Source: CAVSWT01 sp963746735 (GTDB taxonomy: Bacteria; Bacteroidota; Ignavibacteria; Ignavibacteriales; Ignavibacteriaceae). Taken from it: a stretch of DNA of 64,000 bases. The stretch spans positions 181,833-245,832 of the forward strand of contig CAVVCO010000014.1 in NCBI GenBank assembly GCA_963746735.1, written 5' to 3'. A model generated the notes under the pieces. The model saw only the letters and a program-made list of their open reading frames with translations. It ran no database searches and had not been told where the DNA came from. This document shows positions 19,683 through 27,063 of the stretch, piece after piece; the stretch's first letter is position 1, and each line of letters begins with the position of its first letter. The position numbers and the translations under genes are program-made.

Positions 19683-22600
19683 ATGAAAAAATTATTTTTA
19701 TTTTGCATAATTTTAATCGCAGGTACTCTTAGAGCACAAAATATCTGGGATTTCGAAAGCAATAACATAGGGGATTCATTTGCACACATCGGATGGAGCC
19801 CCACAGATGTTCAAGCCGTAGTTGCAGATGATCCGGTTGCAAGCGGTAATAAAGTTTTGAAAAATACAATTCACAATTACAATGCGGCACCGGTACTTAT
19901 GTTTGTTTTACCGAATGGGAAAACATTAGCTGATTATAGTTCATTCAAATTTAAAGGATACTTTGCTCAAGGAGACGTAGGCTATAAAGATATAGCAATA
20001 GAAGCCTATCAAACAATGCCGACAGGTCAGTTCGGAAATAATGCTGCAGCTCAAATCGGTTCATGGACCCGTTCAAAAATGGGATCAACAGATTGGGAAG
20101 ACATTGCAGTAGATATAGCAGACACTTCAGGATTAAAAGATACAGTTTATATAGCTTTTGGAATAAACTGCGCAGGGACAGGAGATGTAGGAGCAACAGG
20201 CGATACTACAATCTGGTATGCTGATAATGTTGAACTTGTCCCTAAAATAGTAAACAACACAAGCGGCATATTTGCTGTCTCAAGAGATTTAGTTGATTTT
20301 GGAACTGTTGAATCAGGCATTGCAGATAAAGACAGCGTGTATATTTATAACCTTGGAACAGATACGCTTAAAGTAACTTCAATTAAATCGACTAATGGTT
20401 TATTTACTTTTTCCCCTTCCGTTTTTTCTATAGCACCATCAGACAGTTCGGTAATGACTTTAACATTTAAACCGGTTGATAATTCTAGTCAATCAGGATT
20501 CATAATATTAACACATAGTGCCTTAGGTTCTCCTGATTCAATTTCAGTAATGGGTGAAGGTTTAGGAACTGTTCAAATAGTGACAAATGGAGGTTTCGAA
20601 AGTTCGGATGTTGGAGTTATTGATTCAACAGGCATCAAAGGTTGGTTGATACAGGTTGCCTCAGGTGTTAGTCCGGCTCCAGAATTTGAAATTGTAAGTG
20701 ATACAGTTGAACAGGGGAATAGAGCACTAAAAGTTACAGTTCATGGGGTGGGAACTAATCAATGGGATATACAGGCAGTATCAGATAGTCTTATTATTAA
20801 ACCGGGAGCTACATATAATTATTCTATTTGGGCTAAGGCTGAAAAACCTGGAGCTCAGGTTAATTTTACAGTTGGCAATTACTCATATACGGAATACAAG
20901 GTTATACGTCCTGCCAATCTTACCACACAATGGAAAAAATATTCAATGCAGTTTACTGTAAATGATAATCAAACTGTTATAAGGGCACCAATTCATTTTA
21001 GCTATGCAGCAAATGCTGATAATGCAATATACATAGACAATTTGCAAGTAATAGATGCTAATGCAGGCAAAAAACCAGTAACTGTTGAAGCTGAATCGGG
21101 AAAAATCGGCAATTATTTTTCAGTCTTACAAGACAATGGTGTTACTTATGTCGCTCCAGATTCTAACTATACAGGGCTTACCAGCCCGGGAGATACAAAC
21201 CGGATAATTACATATAAAGTTACTTTTCTTGATGCAGGTTATTATAATCTTTTTGCAAGGATTCGTGTTGGATCAGGCGGCTTTAATGATGACAGTTTTT
21301 TCTATGGTAGAGGATTCGGTCAAAAGGACGATACCGCAAGTGTAGATTGGGTATTTATTAACGGACTTGCAAGCGCAGGCTTTTCAGATTCCACAGCATA
21401 TGTTGATGGCATTGGCTCTGTTGGTACAGGAGTATGGAAATGGGTAAATATTAGTAAAAATACTTATTCTGGGGTTCCGGGAGATTCATTCTATGTAAGT
21501 AGTGATAGCCTTACAAAAACCTTTCAGATTGGCAGCCGTGAAGACGGGTTGGATATTGATAAATTCGCCTTCGGCAGAACGAATTTATTATTCACAGTGA
21601 AAAATCTTGATAATGGTGAAGCAGGTTCAACTAAGACATCCACTGTCGATTCATCATTAATTTGGAAAGGACCGGCTATAGCAAGTGGTTCTCCAAAATT
21701 TTTAGGCAATGTTTATAGCTCAACAGATAAGTTTTTTTCTCTCTATTGGAATCAAGTAACTCCTGGCAACGAGGGTAAGTTTGGTTCTGTAGGAACTACA
21801 ACTGATACAACAAAATGGAATTGGGCTCCGTTAGATGCTATTTACCAATTTGCACAAAGTAAACATATAATTTTCAAAAACCATAATTTAATTTGGGGGC
21901 AGCAACAACCGTCATGGATTGATGGCCTTGATTCGGCTCAACAGTATAAGTATTTAGAAACATGGATTAGAATGGTTGGTGAAAGATATCCCCAAACAGA
22001 AATGATTGATGTTGTAAATGAACCACTTAATGGGCATAATCCACCGGACGGTGGCAGTGGACGTGCAAATTATAAAAAAGCTTTGGGCGGCAATGGTACA
22101 ACAGGTTGGGACTGGGTAATCAAATCATTTGAACTGGCAAGGAAATATTTACCTGACACCAAATTGCTGATTAATGATTATGGAATTATCAATGATAATA
22201 ATTCAACAACTTCATACATTCAAATTATAAATTTATTGAAGGACAGAGGATTAATTGATGGTATAGGCGTACAGGGGCATCGCTTTGCGCTTGAAAGTGC
22301 GGATACAACTGTACTAAAAAATAATTTAAATAGACTAGCTGCAACAGGGTTACCCGTTTACATCTCTGAATTGGATTTAGGCAATGTTGGTAATTCAGGA
22401 ACTCCGAACGATAATACTCAGCTGCAATTATATAAGAAAATATTCCCGATTTTATGGCAGAATCCTGGTGTGAAAGGAATTACCTTATGGGGATATATTC
22501 AGGATCAGATGTGGCAGTCCTCATGCTACTTAGTGCATACTGATTATACAGCAAGGCCGGCAATGTTGTGGTTGGAACAATATATTAAAGATAATCCAAC

Positions 22601-22895
22601 CGGGGTGAAGGAAATATCTTCGATTTTACCTGACAAATATGAATTAGATCAGAATTTCCCGAATCCATTTAATCCATCAACAAATATCAGATATAGTATA
22701 GTAAAAGCTGCTAGAGTTACGCTAAAAGTATATGATATTTTAGGAAGAGAAGTTAAAACTTTGGTTAATGAAGTTCAGGCGCCTGGTAAATATACAGTAA
22801 CATTTAATGCACAAAACTTAGCAAGTGGAGTTTATTTTTATAGGATCAATACAGAGAACTTTACTGCAACTAAGAAGCTTTTGCTGCTTAAATAA
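19683..22895 (+). CDS. Large multimodular secreted GH10 endo-xylanase with T9SS tail
   Basis: This 1070-residue protein has a signal peptide ending at LRAQ. Module order: an N-terminal module of about 165 residues shared with the repeat protein at 8887; an Ig-like 'choice-of-anchor' domain (about 195-295; DFGTVESG, TLTFKPVDN); a CBM4/9/22-type jelly roll (about 300-455; NGGFESSDVG, YNYSIWAKAEKPG); a CBM6/35-like module (463-640; VTVEAESG, REDGLDIDKFAFG); a GH10 barrel (about 670-970) with acid/base Glu780 in DVVNEPLNG and nucleophile Glu896 in YISELDLG; and a T9SS domain (NFPNPFNPSTNI). The catalytic part is very close to the preceding gene, so the pair arose by duplication with different N-terminal modules. 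The two xylan-binding-type modules suggest attack on insoluble xylan at the surface. Confidence 0.95.
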   Translation: MKKLFLFCIILIAGTLRAQNIWDFESNNIGDSFAHIGWSPTDVQAVVADDPVASGNKVLKNTIHNYNAAPVLMFVLPNGKTLADYSSFKFKGYFAQGDVGYKDIAIEAYQTMPTGQFGNNAAAQIGSWTRSKMGSTDWEDIAVDIADTSGLKDTVYIAFGINCAGTGDVGATGDTTIWYADNVELVPKIVNNTSGIFAVSRDLVDFGTVESGIADKDSVYIYNLGTDTLKVTSIKSTNGLFTFSPSVFSIAPSDSSVMTLTFKPVDNSSQSGFIILTHSALGSPDSISVMGEGLGTVQIVTNGGFESSDVGVIDSTGIKGWLIQVASGVSPAPEFEIVSDTVEQGNRALKVTVHGVGTNQWDIQAVSDSLIIKPGATYNYSIWAKAEKPGAQVNFTVGNYSYTEYKVIRPANLTTQWKKYSMQFTVNDNQTVIRAPIHFSYAANADNAIYIDNLQVIDANAGKKPVTVEAESGKIGNYFSVLQDNGVTYVAPDSNYTGLTSPGDTNRIITYKVTFLDAGYYNLFARIRVGSGGFNDDSFFYGRGFGQKDDTASVDWVFINGLASAGFSDSTAYVDGIGSVGTGVWKWVNISKNTYSGVPGDSFYVSSDSLTKTFQIGSREDGLDIDKFAFGRTNLLFTVKNLDNGEAGSTKTSTVDSSLIWKGPAIASGSPKFLGNVYSSTDKFFSLYWNQVTPGNEGKFGSVGTTTDTTKWNWAPLDAIYQFAQSKHIIFKNHNLIWGQQQPSWIDGLDSAQQYKYLETWIRMVGERYPQTEMIDVVNEPLNGHNPPDGGSGRANYKKALGGNGTTGWDWVIKSFELARKYLPDTKLLINDYGIINDNNSTTSYIQIINLLKDRGLIDGIGVQGHRFALESADTTVLKNNLNRLAATGLPVYISELDLGNVGNSGTPNDNTQLQLYKKIFPILWQNPGVKGITLWGYIQDQMWQSSCYLVHTDYTARPAMLWLEQYIKDNPTGVKEISSILPDKYELDQNFPNPFNPSTNIRYSIVKAARVTLKVYDILGREVKTLVNEVQAPGKYTVTFNAQNLASGVYFYRINTENFTATKKLLLLK

Positions 22896-22928
22896 TTTTG
22901 TTCTGAACCTTCACAATTTATAAATCGC

Positions 22929-22961
22929 ATGGCTGGGAGTTTCCAATTTAATCCCAGCCAT
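22929..22961 (+). terminator. Hairpin after second GH10 gene
   Basis: A perfect 10-bp stem ATGGCTGGGA / TCCCAGCCAT (22929-22938 with 22952-22961) lies 33 bases after the stop and is followed by an AT-rich stretch with short T runs. It matches the hairpin after the preceding GH10 gene in position and sequence, so the duplication included the 3' flank. Confidence 0.65.
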
Positions 22962-23095
22962 AGATTTTAATATAGTGTTTCAAAAAATGAGTAATAGTTT
23001 TAAAAATATCTATTAGCTATCACATCTTAATTTATAAATATATGCCTAGGGGAAGGCTGATCTATTTTTTTACTCTAAAAGATGGCGATGATGAA

Positions 23096-24445
23096 ATGAA
23101 AAAAATATTTCTATCCTGTATAATTTGTAGCTTAATATCTGTTCAGATATTTGCTCAATACTCTCAGAATGAAAGAGATAGCATTGATCATGCAAACAAT
23201 TTAGATCATCAATTAATGATGAAAGAATTAGGAATTAAAGAATTACGTCCCGGACCTTCAGGGGATCCTAACGCTCCGAATGCTGCTAATGCTGATGAAT
23301 CAAAAGTTTTACCTTATACCTTACCAGATCCCCTTACTTTTAACAATGGAGAAAAAGTTACAACCCCTTCGCAATGGATAAAAAGAAGAAAAGAAATAAA
23401 AGAAGATTTTGATAATGAAATATATGGAAGAGTTCCACAAAATGTCCCGTCAGTTAAATGGGAAATAGTTAGTCAAAAAGATACAATAATCGGGAAATAT
23501 TCGGCTCATGTAAAAAATTTAATTGGGCATGTTGATAATTCTTCGGACCCTGTTATAAACGTTAATATACAACTCACACTTACAACTCCAGCAAATATTA
23601 AAAAACCGGTTCCTGTAATGATGGAGTTTGGGTTTAACTTTTCTACTTTTTTCAAGATGAATGAGAAGATGATAAAATTAATTGATTCATTATCAAGCTG
23701 GCAGCCACAGGTTTTATCAAAAGGATGGGGTTACGCTATATTAGTTCCAACAAGTTTTCAAGCTGATAATGGCGCCGGATTAAGGGAAGGGATCATTGGT
23801 CTTGTAAATAAAGGCCAACCAAGAAAACTTGATGATTGGGGAACCCTTCGGGCATGGGCATGGGGTGCAAGTCGCGCGTTAGATTATTTTGAAACAGATA
23901 AAGATGTGGATGCTAAACGTGTAGGTATAGAAGGGCTTTCACGCTATGGAAAAGCTGCTATTGTTACTATGGCTTATGATAAACGTTTTGCAATTGGGTT
24001 TATTGGTTCATCAGGCGCAGGTGGTGCAAAATTACTTAGACGTGTTTTTGGTGAGCAAGTAGAAAATCTAGCGTCATCTTATGAGTATCATTGGTTTGCT
24101 CCTAATTTTATTAAATATGCGGGGCCATTAACTCCAAATGATTTACCTGTGGATGCTCATGAATTAATAGCAATGTGTGCGCCGCGTCCGATTTTTATAA
24201 GCTGCGGTTCGCCTAAGATTGAAGGCAATTGGATTGATGGCAGAGGGCAATTCCAGGCTGCTGTTGCTGCTGGACCAGTCTACAAATTACTAGGCAAAAA
24301 AGATTTGGGAACTACAAAAATGCCTCCTATGGGAACTGCATTGATTGACGGTGATATTGCATTCAGACAACATTTTGGCGGGCATACTACAATTGATAAC
24401 TGGCCGACATTTATAATATTTGCAGAAAAATATTTTGAGAAATAA
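23096..24445 (+). CDS. CE15 4-O-methyl-glucuronoyl methylesterase (periplasmic type)
   Basis: The frame is open from 23042, but ATG 23096 starts a proper signal peptide (MKKIFLSC, ending at IFAQ), so I use it; the protein is 449 residues. The CE15 alpha/beta-hydrolase core shows GWGYAILVPTSFQ, LRAWAWGASRALDYFETD, the nucleophile motif GLSRYGKAA (Ser282), and the late His in FGGHTTIDNW (His430). Bacterial CE15 enzymes usually have GCSRxGK; here Leu replaces the Cys. They cleave the ester between glucuronate side chains of xylan and lignin alcohols. No T9SS tail is present, so the protein is likely periplasmic. It is followed 130 bases later by a second, quite different CE15 gene. Family confidence is high; a substrate other than lignin-carbohydrate esters is possible. 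Confidence 0.92.
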   Translation: MKKIFLSCIICSLISVQIFAQYSQNERDSIDHANNLDHQLMMKELGIKELRPGPSGDPNAPNAANADESKVLPYTLPDPLTFNNGEKVTTPSQWIKRRKEIKEDFDNEIYGRVPQNVPSVKWEIVSQKDTIIGKYSAHVKNLIGHVDNSSDPVINVNIQLTLTTPANIKKPVPVMMEFGFNFSTFFKMNEKMIKLIDSLSSWQPQVLSKGWGYAILVPTSFQADNGAGLREGIIGLVNKGQPRKLDDWGTLRAWAWGASRALDYFETDKDVDAKRVGIEGLSRYGKAAIVTMAYDKRFAIGFIGSSGAGGAKLLRRVFGEQVENLASSYEYHWFAPNFIKYAGPLTPNDLPVDAHELIAMCAPRPIFISCGSPKIEGNWIDGRGQFQAAVAAGPVYKLLGKKDLGTTKMPPMGTALIDGDIAFRQHFGGHTTIDNWPTFIIFAEKYFEK

Positions 24446-24575
24446 AATAAATGGATAAGATAATATTTCCCTAAAAATAGAATTTGTTATGTAAGTTTTT
24501 ATAAAGCTGATTACTATAGGAGAAAATGCTAATACTAATGAAAATTAATAGACATAATTATCATGGAAAAATTAA

Positions 24576-26933
24576 ATGAATATAAAAGTTTTACTATTAA
24601 CACTATTATTTAGTACTCTTGTAGTTTTTGATTCGTTGAGCCAGGAATTGCCTCTTGTCTACGATGTTGAGAATTCAGGAGCAGACTGTCCAATACCATA
24701 TTTGCCTACAATCAGTGAGCTGCCTTCAATCCAGCCTTTACCTGATCCCTTTGAATGGGCTGATGGTCGAGGGCGAATAAAAAACTTTTCAGATTGGCGG
24801 ATTCGGCGTGCTGAAATCGGTGCTCAAATCCAAAATTATGAGATTGGTAAAAAGCCGGCACGCCCAGATAGCATTACTGCCAGCTATTCTGGAAGCACGC
24901 TTACTGTTAAAGTTACTGTGGGTAGCCAGACACTTACATTGACTTCACAAGTTATCCTTCCGGCTGGAGTAGGGCCTTTCCCAGCCGTGATAGGTATGAA
25001 TAGTCCCAGCGGTAGTATCCCATCTAATATCTTTAGCAGCCGTAATATTGCACAAATTACATTCAGCCATAATCAGGTAACCACTTATGGCAGTCCGAAA
25101 AATACAGATCCTTATTATCGGCTTTACCCTAGTCTTAATATTGATAATACCGGACAATACAGTGCATGGGCTTGGGGAGTAAGTCGAATAATCGATGGAT
25201 TGGAACTGGTTCAGAATGTTCTCCCCATAGATCTAAAGCACATAGCAGTTACCGGGTGTTCCTATGCGGGCAAAATGGCACTTTTTGCCGGGGCGTTTGA
25301 TGAGCGTATCGCGCTTACAATTGCCCAGGAATCTGGCGGCGGCGGCGCAACTTCCTGGCGATACTCGCATAGCGAACCTTTGGGTAGTGTGGAAGATATA
25401 GATAATACAGATTATAATTGGTTTATGAATTCGATGAGCCAATTTTCTGGTGACAATGTTTCGAAACTCCCTGAGGATCATCACGAGTTAATGGCAATGG
25501 TGGCACCACGTGCATTGTTTGCTACCGCAAATCCGGATTATACGTGGTTATCAAATCCTTCGTGCGACGTCTGCAGCAGGGCTTGTAAGGAGGTCTATAA
25601 TACTTTAGGTATAGCCGATAGATTCGGCTTTTCAGTTGTCGGGGGCCATTCACATTGTGCGGTTCCAAACAGCCAGATACCGGAAATCGAAGCCTTTGTG
25701 GACAAGTTTCTTCTTGGTAAGGATAGTGTAAATACAAACAATATTTCTGACAGTCCTTATAATATCAATCTTTCACCATGGATTACCTGGACCAACCCGG
25801 TACTTTCTAACGATACAACTTTTTATACAACGTTAATTTATCCTTCAAATCTTCAAGCCGGTCTTGATACAAATGTTACATTTAAATGGAAGAAAATAAA
25901 TGGCGCTGAGAAGTATTATATCGAATTATCAACAGATCCGTCATTTAAGAATGTTGAAATAAGTGATTCAACAATAACAGATACTTTAAAAACATTTACA
26001 GGATTATTAAAAAGCCAAAAATACTATTGGCGTGTAAAAGTGAAAAGCCCTTCGGATATAGGTCCATGGAGTAATATATGGAACTTCATAACAACAATAT
26101 CTTCACCTGCTTCACCGAAATTAGTTTCTTCTATTTCAAATAAAATGGGCTATATTAATTTTACTTGGAATAAAGTAGAAAACACTGATCGCTATTTAAC
26201 TCAGGTGGCTTTCGATAAAGCATTCACAAATATTTTTAAATCATTTTCGACATCAGATACTGTCAATTCTATTTCGTGGTTTTCGGAAGGGATAAAATAT
26301 AACTGGCGTGTGCAGGCAAGCAATATTGCAGGCACTAGTCCCTGGAGTGAAATAGGAGATTTTACATTGCTCTATGCACCTACCAATCTTGCTTTGCAAA
26401 TAACTGCATCAAATGAAATTACTCTTACCTGGAAAGATAACTCAACGATTAATGATGGATATGTAATTGAAAGTAAACAAAGTTCGGACACTTCTTTTAC
26501 TGTTCTCGATACTTTAAAAGGAAGCGGGAATGAATATGTTGATAAAAATGTAGAACAAGGTCAAAGCTATTCTTATAGAATAAAAGCTTATAAAGATACC
26601 CTGGAATCCGCGTATAGTGATGTGGCTTCTCTTTTAGTTGGCGTTAATGAAGGAAGTATAGAATTACCTAAAGAATATTCCATAAGTCAGAACTATCCTA
26701 ATCCATTTAATCCTATAACAAAAATTAAATTTGCTTTACCGCAAAACGCAATGACAAAGATAATTATTTATGATCCTCTCGGCAGAGAAGTACAAACACT
26801 TATAAATAATGAGTTAAGAGCCGGTTATCACGAAATTAATTTTGATGGAGGTAATTTCCACAGCGGAGTCTATTTTTATAGAATTCAGGCCGGAAATTTT
26901 ATTCAAACAAAAAAAATGATTTTAATGAAATAG
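24576..26933 (+). CDS. Secreted CE15-like glucuronoyl esterase with fibronectin III repeats and T9SS tail
   Basis: This 785-residue protein has a signal peptide ending near SLSQ. The CE15-like domain (about residues 30-380) contains YSAWAWGVSRIIDGLE, the nucleophile motif GCSYAGKMALFAG (Ser229), QESGGGG and the catalytic His in GGHSHCAVP (358/360); the Cys-bearing motif is the classical form. Three fibronectin-III-like domains follow (about 420-505, 510-600, 605-690; FKWKKINGAEKYYIEL, WNKVENTDRY, LTWKDNSTINDGY), then a T9SS domain (NYPNPFNPITKI). It probably hydrolyses glucuronoyl ester cross-links of xylan to lignin at the cell surface, complementing the untagged CE15 just upstream. Its low similarity to that protein indicates separate origin rather than local duplication. 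GC content seems higher in the catalytic half than in the tail, which may hint at domain transfer. Confidence 0.9.
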   Translation: MNIKVLLLTLLFSTLVVFDSLSQELPLVYDVENSGADCPIPYLPTISELPSIQPLPDPFEWADGRGRIKNFSDWRIRRAEIGAQIQNYEIGKKPARPDSITASYSGSTLTVKVTVGSQTLTLTSQVILPAGVGPFPAVIGMNSPSGSIPSNIFSSRNIAQITFSHNQVTTYGSPKNTDPYYRLYPSLNIDNTGQYSAWAWGVSRIIDGLELVQNVLPIDLKHIAVTGCSYAGKMALFAGAFDERIALTIAQESGGGGATSWRYSHSEPLGSVEDIDNTDYNWFMNSMSQFSGDNVSKLPEDHHELMAMVAPRALFATANPDYTWLSNPSCDVCSRACKEVYNTLGIADRFGFSVVGGHSHCAVPNSQIPEIEAFVDKFLLGKDSVNTNNISDSPYNINLSPWITWTNPVLSNDTTFYTTLIYPSNLQAGLDTNVTFKWKKINGAEKYYIELSTDPSFKNVEISDSTITDTLKTFTGLLKSQKYYWRVKVKSPSDIGPWSNIWNFITTISSPASPKLVSSISNKMGYINFTWNKVENTDRYLTQVAFDKAFTNIFKSFSTSDTVNSISWFSEGIKYNWRVQASNIAGTSPWSEIGDFTLLYAPTNLALQITASNEITLTWKDNSTINDGYVIESKQSSDTSFTVLDTLKGSGNEYVDKNVEQGQSYSYRIKAYKDTLESAYSDVASLLVGVNEGSIELPKEYSISQNYPNPFNPITKIKFALPQNAMTKIIIYDPLGREVQTLINNELRAGYHEINFDGGNFHSGVYFYRIQAGNFIQTKKMILMK

Positions 26934-27063
26934 ATATGAAAGTATTAATTAATAGATACAGTATTGGTTTATATGTTTAGTATTCATGATTGTATCATAA
27001 ACTCGTTTATAAATTTTAAGAGTTATAGAATATTTTAATAATGAATATAGGTTAAGAACAATT

